DNA from: Candidatus Tayloriibacteriota bacterium
GTDB lineage: Bacteria > Patescibacteriota > Minisyncoccia > Phycocordibacterales > UBA6065
Length of the DNA stretch: 59,596 nucleotides
Direction: 5' to 3'
NCBI GenBank assembly: GCA_016215405.1
Contig: JACRJQ010000002.1
Span: 1-59,596 of the forward strand
Under the pieces are notes generated by a model. The model was not told the DNA's origin, made no database searches, and worked only from the letters and a program-made list of their open reading frames with translations. Of the stretch, positions 9,721 to 19,965 are shown one piece after another (positions within the stretch are counted from its first letter, which is position 1; every line of letters begins with the position of its first letter). The translations under genes were made by a program, and so were the position numbers.

Positions 9721-11778
9721 ATGAGAACGCTCGCATCGATATTCTGTGTCGCTCTTTTGGCCGGAGCCTTTCCTATGCCGTCCCACGCCGCGACCATACT
9801 CAAACCACCCTCGAACCTAGACCTTGCCGGGTGGTGGACATTCGACGAGGGAACATCGACGACAGCCGGAGATTTTTCGGGACGCGGCAACACAGGAACC
9901 CTCGTCAACTTCGCATCGCCTGCGACGGCGTCTTCTGGGTGGTCGGAGCTCGGCAAGAGGGGCAGGGCGCTCTCGTTCGATGGGATCAATGATTACTTCA
10001 ACATCAATCAGCCGCCGGTGCAGACGAGCCCGAATCTCTTTACGATATCCGGCTGGATCAATCCCGGGAACCAGTATGCTAGATTCATAACCCCGCAGGC
10101 GAACGGAATAGATAACTGGGTGGGATACGACGCCGCCAACCAACGGCTCGAATTCTTCATCACAGAGATCGCTGACGTGAACAACAGAGGGCGCTACTCG
10201 GCCATGGGCTCGGTTCCGCTCAATAGATGGACTCACTTCGCTGTCTCTATAAACGACAAGTCGATCAAGATCTATATAAACGGAAGCCTAGATTCTTCGT
10301 ATACAGAGAGCATAAACGTAGGGGGATGGTCTGGCACATGGGTCATCGGTCAGAGAGGGAACAGCGCTGAGTGGTATCTCGGCAAGCTCGACGATCTCCG
10401 CGTCTACGCGGCAGAGCTCTCCCTCGCGCAGATATCGACTATCTATAAATCGACCGAGATCGTCCGCAACCTCCCGAACAACCTCGGGCTTGTAGGCTAC
10501 TGGCCTATGAACGAAGGGACATCGACCTTCGTCGGCGATTTCTCCGGTAGAGGGGCGCACGCGACCTTCTCCGGCGCGCCCCTATGGTCTGCGGGGAAAA
10601 GAGGCGGCGCTCTCGATTTCGACGGCACGGACGACTATCTCGTCACCCCTTTGTCTCGCAGCGACTATTCGTCGATCACAGTCGCTGCGTGGTTCAAATA
10701 CGAGGGCAGCGTATCGGATAGCTATCGGGCGATAGTAGCCGGACAGAGCGCGAATTTCTTTATAGGCAAGAATACAGGCAACGGCAACATAGGAGTCCAA
10801 GACGGCGCATATAACAGCGCCGTAGCAGTCGGTACGAACGCGTGGGATGGGAATTGGCACCACATCGCATACGCTTTTTCTGGTGGCACGGGAACGGTCT
10901 ATCTCGATGGCGCAAACGTCGGAAGCGGAGCGTTTGCGGGCGGCACGGGCGCCATATGGATAGGGCAGGAGAACGAAGGCGGTGGATATGATTTCAACGG
11001 AAAGATCGACGACGTGCGAGTCTATGGCAGAGCGCTCTCTGCCGAAGAGATAAAGGCTCTCTATGGTTCGAACGAGACCCTCGTGAACGCGCCTCAGGAT
11101 AAAAAGCTTACGGACGGGCTCGTCGGATACTGGACGTTCAACGGAAAGGACCTCGCCGGCACGGTCGCATCAGACGTGAGCGGGAGAGGGAATAGCGGAA
11201 CGCTTACGAACGGGCCCGTGCCTTCTATCGGAAAGGTCGGCCAGTCTCTGCAGTTCGATGGATCGAACGATTATGTCCAAGTGCCCTATTCGGCGGCTCT
11301 CGCCCCTACGAGCGCCGTCTCGTTCGGAACTTGGTTCAAGACGACCAATAAGACCCTTTCCCAAAAGATACTGTCGAAGACCGAATCGGGGGGATATGCG
11401 ATCGTCATAAACGAGGCAGTGGGCAGCTGCAATGGGACGTCTTTAGTGGGATTCGTGGGAGTCCTTGCTCCCGGAATGACGTATTTCGGAGCGTGCTATG
11501 ATCGCTCGAACATAACGGATAACCAATGGCATCACGTGATGACCACGTATGACGGAGAGACGGTCCTTCTCTACCTCGATGGCGCGCAGGTCGCCTCGAA
11601 CGCGACGCCGAGCGGCCCTATCACCTATAGCACGAACAACACGCTCTGTATCGGCACCGAGCCGTCAGCCACATGCGGGGTCACTCAATTCTTCTCTGGG
11701 AACATAGACGAGGCGAGGGTCTATAACAGAGCGCTCTCTGCGGCGGAGGTGAAGCAGCTCTACCTCATGGGCAAATAG
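9721..11778 (+). CDS. Secreted protein with three LamG/concanavalin-like domains
   Basis: Signal peptide MRTLASIFCVALLAGAFPMPSHAA; three repeats of L.GYWxFNEGTS..DFSGRGN...GKxGxALxFDGxNDY...DDxRVYxRALSxAEI. Confidence 0.9.
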   Translation: MRTLASIFCVALLAGAFPMPSHAATILKPPSNLDLAGWWTFDEGTSTTAGDFSGRGNTGTLVNFASPATASSGWSELGKRGRALSFDGINDYFNINQPPVQTSPNLFTISGWINPGNQYARFITPQANGIDNWVGYDAANQRLEFFITEIADVNNRGRYSAMGSVPLNRWTHFAVSINDKSIKIYINGSLDSSYTESINVGGWSGTWVIGQRGNSAEWYLGKLDDLRVYAAELSLAQISTIYKSTEIVRNLPNNLGLVGYWPMNEGTSTFVGDFSGRGAHATFSGAPLWSAGKRGGALDFDGTDDYLVTPLSRSDYSSITVAAWFKYEGSVSDSYRAIVAGQSANFFIGKNTGNGNIGVQDGAYNSAVAVGTNAWDGNWHHIAYAFSGGTGTVYLDGANVGSGAFAGGTGAIWIGQENEGGGYDFNGKIDDVRVYGRALSAEEIKALYGSNETLVNAPQDKKLTDGLVGYWTFNGKDLAGTVASDVSGRGNSGTLTNGPVPSIGKVGQSLQFDGSNDYVQVPYSAALAPTSAVSFGTWFKTTNKTLSQKILSKTESGGYAIVINEAVGSCNGTSLVGFVGVLAPGMTYFGACYDRSNITDNQWHHVMTTYDGETVLLYLDGAQVASNATPSGPITYSTNNTLCIGTEPSATCGVTQFFSGNIDEARVYNRALSAAEVKQLYLMGK

Positions 11779-11812
11779 AGGGTGGTATAATAAGGACATA
11801 AATCTTAAAACC

Positions 11813-12853
11813 ATGTTCCAAAAGAAAAAGATCCGCGTAGCGATTAACGGGTTCGGGCGCATCGGCCGCGCTTTCCTTAAGGTCGCGCGGGAAAGGGAAG
11901 AGATAGAGGTCGTCGCCGTGAACGATCTCGGAGACATAAAGAACATGGCGTACCTTCTCAAGTACGATACCGTCTACAGGGCATCGCCTTTCGCCGTCGA
12001 AGCGATCGAAGGGAGCGACCCATATCTCCTCATAGAGGATCAAAAGGTACTCTTCCTCTCGCAGAGGGATCCCCTTCAGCTCCCATGGAAGAAGCTCAAC
12101 ATTGACGTTGTCGTCGAATCGACAGGCCTCTTCGCCGCATTCGAAAAGGCGAAAGTGCACCTCGACGCGGGCGCGAGGAGGGTGGTTATTTCCGCCCCTT
12201 CGAAGGGCGATGGCACGGTCCCAGGCGAGACGGTCCTCATGGGCCTTAACGAGGAAAAGCTCAAGAACTGCCCGATAACTTCTAACGCATCCTGCACGAC
12301 GAACGCGGGCTCGCCCCTTCTCGCTATCCTCGATGAAGCTATCGGCATAGAAAAGGCGGTTCTCAACACCGTGCACGGATATACGGCGAGCCAGGGAATA
12401 GTCGACGGTCCGAACAAGAAAGATTTCCGAGAGGGGAGAGCTGCCGCGATGAATATCGTCCCTTCAACGACTGGCGCTGCGATAGCGACGACCAAGGCTC
12501 TCCCACAGCTCAAAGATAAATTCGACGGCATCTCTATCCGAGTTCCTGTAGTCGCGGGCTCGGTCGTGGATATCACCTTTATCGCGAAAAGGCCGACTAC
12601 GGTCGAAGAGGTCAATATCGCGCTCAAGAAGGCGTCCGGCACGCCTCGGTGGAAGGATATCTTCGCTGTCACCGAAGAGGAGCTCGTCTCGTCCGATATC
12701 CTCGGCTCTAAATACGCTTCGATCGCAGACCTCAAATTCACCCGTGTGGTAGGGGGAAACCTCGTAAAGGTCCTCGGTTGGTACGACAACGAAATGGGGT
12801 ATACCTACACGCTCGTAAACCACGTGATAAAGGCGGGGCAGCTAGGGCTATAA
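11813..12853 (+). CDS. gap: Glyceraldehyde-3-phosphate dehydrogenase (type I)
   Basis: VAINGFGRIGR, SNASCTTN, WYDNEMGYT motifs. Confidence 0.97.
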   Translation: MFQKKKIRVAINGFGRIGRAFLKVAREREEIEVVAVNDLGDIKNMAYLLKYDTVYRASPFAVEAIEGSDPYLLIEDQKVLFLSQRDPLQLPWKKLNIDVVVESTGLFAAFEKAKVHLDAGARRVVISAPSKGDGTVPGETVLMGLNEEKLKNCPITSNASCTTNAGSPLLAILDEAIGIEKAVLNTVHGYTASQGIVDGPNKKDFREGRAAAMNIVPSTTGAAIATTKALPQLKDKFDGISIRVPVVAGSVVDITFIAKRPTTVEEVNIALKKASGTPRWKDIFAVTEEELVSSDILGSKYASIADLKFTRVVGGNLVKVLGWYDNEMGYTYTLVNHVIKAGQLGL

Positions 12854-12860
12854 TCAATCT

Positions 12861-13316
12861 ATGAAAATCTTCATCGCATCTGATCATGCCGGATTCGACC
12901 TCAAAGGGACGCTCGCCGAGCGCCTGGCTGTGGCAGGACACGAGGTCATAGACCTGGGGCCGAAGACATTCGTGCCTGAAGACGACTATCCGGACTATAT
13001 CTCCCTCGTGGCCAAAGAGATCTCGCGCGAGCCTTCTCTCGCCAGAGGTATCGTCATAGGAGGATCGGGACAGGGCGAGGCGATGTGCGCGAATAAGTTC
13101 TACGGAGTGCGCGCGGCGGTCTACTACGGCGGGAATACCGACATCGTGAGGCTCTCACGAGAGCACAACGACGCGAATGTCCTCTCGCTCGGCGCGAGGT
13201 TCATGTCCTCGAACGACGCTATCAATGCCGTGACGTTGTGGCTCAAGACGCCTTTCTCCGGAGACGAGAGGCATAAGAGGCGCCTCCAGAAGCTCTATAA
13301 CATCGCTCACCTCTAA
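12861..13316 (+). CDS. rpiB: Ribose-5-phosphate isomerase B
   Basis: IASDHAGFDLK, GSGQGEAMCANK, RLSREHNDANVLSLGARF. Confidence 0.95.
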   Translation: MKIFIASDHAGFDLKGTLAERLAVAGHEVIDLGPKTFVPEDDYPDYISLVAKEISREPSLARGIVIGGSGQGEAMCANKFYGVRAAVYYGGNTDIVRLSREHNDANVLSLGARFMSSNDAINAVTLWLKTPFSGDERHKRRLQKLYNIAHL

Positions 13317-14027
13317 ATGGCCGAGATAATCCCAGCGATACTTCCGAAATCCTACGACGAGCTCGTCGAGAAGATCGGCCTTGCCGCCGGCTACGCTCCG
13401 GTCATTCAGATAGACGTCTGCGACGGAGGATACGTGCCGAACCGCACATGGCCTTACCTCAAAGGAACAGCGCCCGAGAGCGATCAGATATTCTCCGCGA
13501 TCGTGAGCCAGGAATCGGCCTTTCCTCACTGGGAAGAGACGGATTTCGAATTCGATCTCATGGTCCGCGGGGCGTTCGAGAAGATCCCGGACTTCATCTC
13601 TGCCGGAGCGTCACGCATCATCGTCCACAAGGGAAGCGTGAGCGACGCGGAGCTTTCGAGCATCCTCAAGGACTACGGCAAGGAGTCCGAGGAGCTCGGT
13701 CCCTTCGGCGTCGCTTTGGGCATCGCTCTCATGCCGGGTGATTCCCCAGAGGCTATAAAGGATATCGTCTCGAGGGTCCATTTCGTCCAGGTCATGGGGA
13801 TAGAGAAAATCGGCTATCAAGGCCAAGCCATGAGCCAGAGGGCTGTAGAGCTCGTCAGGGCTCTCAAGGCGACGTATCCAGGCCTACCGGTGTCGGTCGA
13901 CGGGGGAGTCAATCAGGAGACAGCCCCGCTCCTTATAGAGGCGGGCGCGGACAGGCTCGTTGTGGGTAGTGCACTCTTCGGAGCCGACGATTTTATTGGT
14001 ACACTAGAGGAGTTCAAAGCCCTCTAA
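13317..14027 (+). CDS. rpe: Ribulose-phosphate 3-epimerase family protein
   Basis: TIM-barrel PPE-like IQIDVCDGGYVPN, VSVDGGVNQETAPLLIEAGADRLVVGSALF. Confidence 0.85.
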   Translation: MAEIIPAILPKSYDELVEKIGLAAGYAPVIQIDVCDGGYVPNRTWPYLKGTAPESDQIFSAIVSQESAFPHWEETDFEFDLMVRGAFEKIPDFISAGASRIIVHKGSVSDAELSSILKDYGKESEELGPFGVALGIALMPGDSPEAIKDIVSRVHFVQVMGIEKIGYQGQAMSQRAVELVRALKATYPGLPVSVDGGVNQETAPLLIEAGADRLVVGSALFGADDFIGTLEEFKAL

Positions 14028-14028
14028 C

Positions 14029-14895
14029 ATGCCTCTTACAGCGCAAAAAGTAAAAGACCTCGAGCTTAAGGCGAACGCCATCCGCGAATCGATCATCGAG
14101 ATGCTCGTCGCGGCCGGTTCGGGCCACACCGCGGGACCCCTCGGCATGGCCGATATATTTACGGCGCTTTTCTTTAATACCCTTCGGCACGACCCGAAAA
14201 AGTCGGAATGGCCTCACCGCGACCGCGTGGTGCTCTCGAACGGCCACATAGCGCCCGTCCTCTACGCCACCATGGCTCACGCCGGATATCTTCCTGTCGA
14301 GGAGCTGAAGTCGCTCCGCAAGTTCGGCTCTCGTTTGCAGGGCCATCCTCACCGTGAGTTTTTGCCAGCCCTCGAGACTTCATCCGGGCCTCTCGGGTCC
14401 GGCCTTTCTCAGGCTGTCGGAATGGCGCTCGCGGACAGGATCGATAACGGCAAATCGACTGAAAAGAGGATCTATTGCCTCATGTCCGACGGAGAGCACA
14501 ACGAGGGAAATACGTGGGAGGCTATCCTTCTCGCGGGCAAGGAGAAGCTCAATAATCTCGTCGCGGTGATCGATCGGAACAATATCCAGATAGACGGATA
14601 CACCGAGGACGTGATGCCCCTCGAGCCTTTCGCGAACAAGTACATCACGTTCAACTGGCACGTGATAGAGATCGACGGCCACGATATGGCCGAGATCGTC
14701 GACGCGTTCGATAGGGCGAAGGCGGTGTTCGAAAAGCCGACGGTCATCATCGCCCATACGATTCCAGGCAAGGGCGTCAAAGACTTCGAGAGGAAATACG
14801 AATGGCACGGCAAGCCGCCGAAAAAGGAGGAGGCAGAAGCCGCTCTCAAGGAGCTTAGGACCCTCGAGGGGAGGATAAGGAGCGAACATGAATAG
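14029..14895 (+). CDS. Transketolase, N-terminal (TPP) subunit
   Basis: SGHTAGPLGMADIFTALFF, GPLGSGLSQAVGMALADR, DGEHNEGNTWEA. Confidence 0.95.
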   Translation: MPLTAQKVKDLELKANAIRESIIEMLVAAGSGHTAGPLGMADIFTALFFNTLRHDPKKSEWPHRDRVVLSNGHIAPVLYATMAHAGYLPVEELKSLRKFGSRLQGHPHREFLPALETSSGPLGSGLSQAVGMALADRIDNGKSTEKRIYCLMSDGEHNEGNTWEAILLAGKEKLNNLVAVIDRNNIQIDGYTEDVMPLEPFANKYITFNWHVIEIDGHDMAEIVDAFDRAKAVFEKPTVIIAHTIPGKGVKDFERKYEWHGKPPKKEEAEAALKELRTLEGRIRSEHE

Positions 14896-15148
14896 CATGG
14901 ATACGCCAAAGAAGAATATAGCGATAGAGATATTCGGCTGGTACGGGGCGATAGGGCTTCTCTCGGCCTACGCGCTCTCGAGCTTCGGGGTGTTCTCGCC
15001 TGAGGGCGTTTGGTATCAGATCCTCAATGTGACGGCCGCCTTGGGCATAGTCTTTGTCTCTTTTTACAAGAAAGCGTATCAGCCCGGGACGCTCAACATC
15101 GTCTGGGCCGCGATCGGGCTCGTCGCGCTAGCTAAAGCACTTCTATGA
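14888..15148 (+). CDS. Small membrane protein, CBU_0592-like
   Basis: GWYGAIGLLSAYALSSFG...ILNVTAALGI...KKAYQPGTLNIVWAAIGL; overlaps both flanking transketolase ORFs. Confidence 0.75.
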   Translation: MNSMDTPKKNIAIEIFGWYGAIGLLSAYALSSFGVFSPEGVWYQILNVTAALGIVFVSFYKKAYQPGTLNIVWAAIGLVALAKALL

Positions 15149-16143
15149 TATCTCCCTCACAAAAGCTCAATCCCAAGATATTCGATAAGGACGTCGAGCA
15201 GGTCCCGGTGCGAAAGGGCTTTGGCGACGGACTTCTCCTCGCTGGCGAGAGGGATGGGAGGGTCGTCGGTCTCTGCGCGGACCTCACCGAGTCGACCCAG
15301 ATGCATCTTTTCAAGGAGCGTTTCCCGAATCGCTTCATCGAGATCGGAGTCGCGGAGCAGAATCTCGTTACCGTAGCGTCGGGCATGGCGGCGATGGGGA
15401 AGGTGCCGTTCTGTTCGTCTTACGCGATGTTCAGTCCTGGCCGCTGTTGGGAGCAGATCCGTACTACGATCGCGTACAACGATCGTCCTGTCATCGTCGT
15501 GGGCTCCCATGCCGGGGTCTCTGTGGGACCTGACGGAGGAACTCATCAGGCCATAGAGGACATCGCTCTCATGCGGGTCATACCGAACATGACGGTAGTA
15601 TCCCCGTGCGATTGCATCGAGGCGAAAAAAGCCACTCTCGCTCTGGCGGAGCTCGGCAAGCCCGCCTATATACGCCTTATACGCGATAAAACGCCCGTTA
15701 TAACGACGGAAGAGTCGCCTTTCGAGCTCGGTAAGTCTCAGGTGCTCTTCTCGCCTATAGCAGGGAAGCCCGACGCTGCCATCATCGCGACCGGCGCTCT
15801 CGTACACAACGCCCTGGTCGCCGCCAAAGAATTGGAAAAGGAAAAGATCGGAGTGACGGTGGTCAATCTCTCGACGATAAAGCCTCTCGACGAATCGGGC
15901 GTCGTTCGCGCCGCAAAGGAGTCGGGGGCAGTGGTGACTGTAGAGGAACACCAGAGGGCGGGCGGCATGGGGTCTGCCGTTGCCGAGCTTCTCGCCCGAA
16001 AGAACCCCGTACCTATGGAATTCCTCGGGGTCGACGATAGGTTCGGGCAGTCGGGTACTCCTGCGGAGCTCGTCGCGCACTACGGCATGGGCGTAAGCGA
16101 CATAAAAGAGGCGGTGAAGAGGGTCATACAGAGAAAAAGATGA
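15145..16143 (+). CDS. Transketolase, C-terminal subunit
   Basis: FIEIGVAEQNLVTVASGMAAMGKVPFCSSYAMF; GSHAGVSVGPDGGTHQAIEDIALMR. Confidence 0.95.
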   Translation: MISPSQKLNPKIFDKDVEQVPVRKGFGDGLLLAGERDGRVVGLCADLTESTQMHLFKERFPNRFIEIGVAEQNLVTVASGMAAMGKVPFCSSYAMFSPGRCWEQIRTTIAYNDRPVIVVGSHAGVSVGPDGGTHQAIEDIALMRVIPNMTVVSPCDCIEAKKATLALAELGKPAYIRLIRDKTPVITTEESPFELGKSQVLFSPIAGKPDAAIIATGALVHNALVAAKELEKEKIGVTVVNLSTIKPLDESGVVRAAKESGAVVTVEEHQRAGGMGSAVAELLARKNPVPMEFLGVDDRFGQSGTPAELVAHYGMGVSDIKEAVKRVIQRKR

Positions 16144-17726
16144 TATCGACGCTCGCCAATAACCTCCCTCTGCTTACGACCGTGATGGCCTACGCGTTCT
16201 TCTTTTTAGTGACCGCGCTCTTCGGCCTGTGGGTATATCTGAAGAGCTCGAGGAAGACCTCGCATGTGATGTTCCTCCTCATGTGCCTCTCCGTCGGCGT
16301 CTATCAGATAATCCATGTGATGGGGGTAACCGTCATCGATTCCTCGGCCTCCACGGACATCCTTCGCACGAGCTATTTCGGCCTCTTCTTCGTGGTCTTC
16401 GGCATCCATTGGATAGCGGCCACCGTCGATCGGGAGAGAGAGCATCGGATGACCGTCATCGTCGCATATGTCGCGGGCGCCGCGCTGGCCGCGTTCTACG
16501 CCCTTTTTCCCGGAGCGTTCCTTGCCGACTCTACGCCCAAGCTCTACTTTCCGAACTATTACTCTGCGGGACCGTATCTCTGGCTCTTGCCCGTCTTCTT
16601 TACCTTAGGCTTTCTCGCCATAATGAGGATGCTTCTGCATTCCTATAGGGTCGCAGAGGTCGCCCACAGGAATAGGATCGCCTACTACATCGCCGCCATG
16701 GTAGTGAGCTATCCGTTAGGCTCCTTGGGCTTCTTTCTCGCGTACGGTATCGAATTCGATCCGATTTGGTCGGCTCTCTGGGGTTTCTTCATCGCCCCTT
16801 TGGCATACGGGATCCTTCGATACGACATCATGGATATAAAGGCGGCTGCGAGGAAGGCCTTGGCCTATACCGCCTTCGTCGCGGGTACCGGGCTTTTCAT
16901 ATTAGGAACCAACGTGGGGGAGAGATTCCTCGCTCATGCCTATCCTGCTATCCCTGGGTGGGCGGTGCCTCTCGGCTCCTCTCTGGCTATCGTGCTCTTC
17001 GCCGGCTTCGTCTGGGAGAGGATGCGGGATATAGAGAGCCTCAAGTACGAGTTCATCAACGTCGTGACTCACAAATTCAGAACGCCCCTTACGCGCATCA
17101 AATGGGCTTCGGAGATCATAAAGAGGCACGCGCAAAAGGACGAGGACCAGAAGATGGCCGTCTCCGAGATAGAGAACGCGAACGAGCACCTCGTCGTGCT
17201 CACCGACATGCTCATCAACCTGCGCCGCGCGAGCGAATCGGCCTTTCAATACGAGTTCGAGTCCCTCGATGTCTGCTCGGTGGTGAGCCAGGCGGTAAAG
17301 AACATGAAAAGGCACATGGACGACAAGAAAATGCATTTCTCGCTCTCTTGCCCCGAGACACCTGCGCTCGCGAGCATCGATAAGCGCAGGATGCTGTTCG
17401 CGCTCCAGATAATCGTGGAGAACGCCATAGCGTATACTCCAGCAGGAGGCGCTATCTCGATAGGGGTCTCGAACGACAGCGCCTCTGCCTACGTCGCGAT
17501 AAAAGATACCGGTATCGGGATAGCCAAAGAGGATATGCCTCGGCTCTTTAGCAAGTTCTGGAGGAGCAAGGAGGCAAAAGCGATCGATACGGAAGGGATG
17601 GGCATCGGGCTTTTCATGGCGAAATCGATAATCGAGAGGCACAACGGGGAAGTCAGCGCGGAGTCTGAAGGGCTCGGAAAGGGAGCAGCGTTCACGGTAA
17701 AGCTCCCTCTCGCTTCGAGGGAATAG
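16140..17726 (+). CDS. Membrane sensor histidine kinase with multi-TM N-terminal sensor
   Basis: N-terminal TM segments; H-box FINVVTHKFRTPLTRIKW; HATPase IIVENAIAYTP, DTGIGIAKED, GMGIGLFMAKSI. Confidence 0.92.
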   Translation: MISTLANNLPLLTTVMAYAFFFLVTALFGLWVYLKSSRKTSHVMFLLMCLSVGVYQIIHVMGVTVIDSSASTDILRTSYFGLFFVVFGIHWIAATVDREREHRMTVIVAYVAGAALAAFYALFPGAFLADSTPKLYFPNYYSAGPYLWLLPVFFTLGFLAIMRMLLHSYRVAEVAHRNRIAYYIAAMVVSYPLGSLGFFLAYGIEFDPIWSALWGFFIAPLAYGILRYDIMDIKAAARKALAYTAFVAGTGLFILGTNVGERFLAHAYPAIPGWAVPLGSSLAIVLFAGFVWERMRDIESLKYEFINVVTHKFRTPLTRIKWASEIIKRHAQKDEDQKMAVSEIENANEHLVVLTDMLINLRRASESAFQYEFESLDVCSVVSQAVKNMKRHMDDKKMHFSLSCPETPALASIDKRRMLFALQIIVENAIAYTPAGGAISIGVSNDSASAYVAIKDTGIGIAKEDMPRLFSKFWRSKEAKAIDTEGMGIGLFMAKSIIERHNGEVSAESEGLGKGAAFTVKLPLASRE

Positions 17727-17744
17727 CTTTATATAAAAAAGCGG

Positions 17745-17774
17745 ATAAGGCCGCGCCGTAAGGCGCGGCTTTTA
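17745..17774 (+). terminator. Rho-independent terminator after the histidine kinase
   Basis: GCCGCGCC-gtaa-GGCGCGGC-TTTT. Confidence 0.8.
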
Positions 17775-18404
17775 CATCATCGTCTCCTGTCTGCGTCCGA
17801 GGAGGGCGTTCTTTATCGTCTCAGCGTCCGAATATTCGAGCTCAGTGCCCGTAGAGAGCCCGCGTCCGAGAATCGAAACTTTGAGCTTGTAAGCCCTTAC
17901 GAGAGGGGATATGAATTGCTCGACATATTCGCGGGTGTTCTCGCCTTCGCTATTGAGGGAGAGAGCGAGGATTATCTCTTTGAGCCCCTTTTTCGCGCGC
18001 GCTTCGATCGCAAGGACTAGCTCCTTCGCGCGGATCTTCGTCTCAGGCTCCTTTTCTACCAGAGAGAGCGTGTTGCCGAGGACGAAATAGTAGCCTCTGT
18101 AGACGCGGCTCTTCTCGACGGCGTCGAGGTCGACGTCCTTTGCCACGATCATAAGCGATTCTTGGTCGCGGTTCGGGTCTTTGCAGGTCGAGCAGGCATG
18201 AGCGGCGAGGCCCTTGCTGTCGAAGTAGCGATAGCAGGACGAGCATATGGTCACTCGCGACGCGAGTTCGGAGACCTCTTTCGCGAGAGCCTCGCGAAAA
18301 GCGTCGGACGTTCCCAAGAGGAAGTAGACGAATCGCTTCGCCTGGCGCGGGCCGATGCCAGGAAACTGTTTGAATAGGTCGTGGAGGCGGTTGAGGTGGT
18401 CCAT
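17772..18404 (-). CDS. recR: Recombination protein RecR
   Basis: MDHLNRLHDLFKQFPGIGPRQAKRF, zinc finger CSSCYRYFDSKGLAAHACSTC, Toprim; start moved from TTG at 18422 to ATG at 18404 because of the -10 placement. Confidence 0.95.
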   Translation of the reverse strand: MDHLNRLHDLFKQFPGIGPRQAKRFVYFLLGTSDAFREALAKEVSELASRVTICSSCYRYFDSKGLAAHACSTCKDPNRDQESLMIVAKDVDLDAVEKSRVYRGYYFVLGNTLSLVEKEPETKIRAKELVLAIEARAKKGLKEIILALSLNSEGENTREYVEQFISPLVRAYKLKVSILGRGLSTGTELEYSDAETIKNALLGRRQETMM

Positions 18405-18451
18405 GCCTTCCAATAATAGCAAATTTAGAGAAGCCTACGAAGAGCGTGCGG

Positions 18452-19828
18452 CTAGAACGAGGTCGCCGTAGGCTGGAAGTCGCCGAAATCGGCTTTTGAG
18501 ACTTCGAGGAACGAGGTCTTGTTTCCATCGAAGACGAGCTGGATCTCTCCGGTCGGGCCGTTTCGGTGCTTCTCTATCATGATGGTCGTCTCGCGGCTCC
18601 TCGCCTGGTCGCCGGATTCGTCTTTTTCGCGGTGGATGAACATGACGACGTCCGCGTCCTGTTCGATCGAACCGGAATCTCGAAGGTCGGAGAGGCGAGG
18701 CTTTCCTCCGCGCGACTCAACTGCGCGGTTGAGCTGGGAGAGGGCGAGAACGGGCACGTCGAGGTCTCGGGCGAGGTTCTTGAGGCCTCTCGATATCTCG
18801 GTGACCTGTTGCACGACGCTGTCCGAATTTATCGATTGGACAGGAGTCATGAGCTGGAGATAGTCGACGACGATAAGACCCAGCCCCTTTTCTGCCTTGA
18901 GGCGTCTCGCGATTGCGCGCATCTTGAGGATATTGTTTCCCGGCTGGTCGTCTATGAAGATAGGGGCCTTTGAGAGCACCTCCATGGCGTCTCGCAGGTG
19001 TACCGAGAGGTCTTCGAGATTGAGATTTCGGCCGGTGCGCAGCTTCCACGCGTCGATCTTGGACTGGGCCGCGAGCATCCTCTGTACGAGCTGCTGCGAG
19101 CTCATTTCCAAGGAGAATATGGCGGTAGGGACCTTGTGCGTAACCGCGGCGTTGCGCGCGATATCGAGGGCGAGGGAAGTCTTACCGACGGAAGGGCGGG
19201 CGGCGAGGATGATGAGATCGGATTTCTGGAGCCCCGAGAGCTTTTCGTCGAGAGCCTTGAATCCGGTCGGAACGCCTCGAAGCTCGTCTTTCGACGAGTG
19301 GAGCTTCTCGATCTGGTTCCAGGCCTCGGTGAGGGTATCCTTGAGCTCGACGAATTTGTGGGTTCCGACCGAGTTTGTGACGTCGAAGAGGCGCTTTTCG
19401 GCGGTGTCGATTATCTCCTCGAGCTCGCCGTTCTCCTGGAATCCCGTGTGGGTGATGTGCTCGCCGGCCTCGATGAGCTTCCTCATCATGCTCTTCTTTT
19501 GGACGATAGAGGCGTAGTGGCGGACGTTCGAAGCGGAGGGCACGAGCTGCACGAGCTCCGAGAGGTATGACGCCCCGCCCGCTCTCTCGAGCAAGCTCTC
19601 GTTCTTGAGCTTGTTCGAAAGGGAAAGGAGGTCGATCGGCTCGCCTTTGTTCATGAGGTCGACGGACGTCCTCCAGATGAGTCGGTGCTTCTCGGAATAG
19701 AAATCGTCCTCGCGGATGATGTCGGTTATCTCGTGGATCGCCTCCGGCCTGAGCATGATCGAGCCGAGGAGGGCCTGCTCTGCTTCAAGAGACTGCGGAG
19801 GGATGCGGATGTGGTCGCCTTTTGCCAT
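18452..19828 (-). CDS. dnaB: Replicative DNA helicase DnaB
   Basis: RIPPQSLEAEQALLGSIM, AARPSVGKTSLALDIARN, VVDYLQLM. Confidence 0.97.
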   Translation of the reverse strand: MAKGDHIRIPPQSLEAEQALLGSIMLRPEAIHEITDIIREDDFYSEKHRLIWRTSVDLMNKGEPIDLLSLSNKLKNESLLERAGGASYLSELVQLVPSASNVRHYASIVQKKSMMRKLIEAGEHITHTGFQENGELEEIIDTAEKRLFDVTNSVGTHKFVELKDTLTEAWNQIEKLHSSKDELRGVPTGFKALDEKLSGLQKSDLIILAARPSVGKTSLALDIARNAAVTHKVPTAIFSLEMSSQQLVQRMLAAQSKIDAWKLRTGRNLNLEDLSVHLRDAMEVLSKAPIFIDDQPGNNILKMRAIARRLKAEKGLGLIVVDYLQLMTPVQSINSDSVVQQVTEISRGLKNLARDLDVPVLALSQLNRAVESRGGKPRLSDLRDSGSIEQDADVVMFIHREKDESGDQARSRETTIMIEKHRNGPTGEIQLVFDGNKTSFLEVSKADFGDFQPTATSF

Positions 19829-19965
19829 AGAGACATTCTAGCACTACGGGGCGAGGATAAAGAAAATCTAAAAACGTTCATAAGCTGTGTGCAATTTGGG
19901 GACATCTCCTTTGCCCGATCCATTTTTCTTACTTCTAAGCTCAGACCCCTTTTTCTTTTAGCCGG

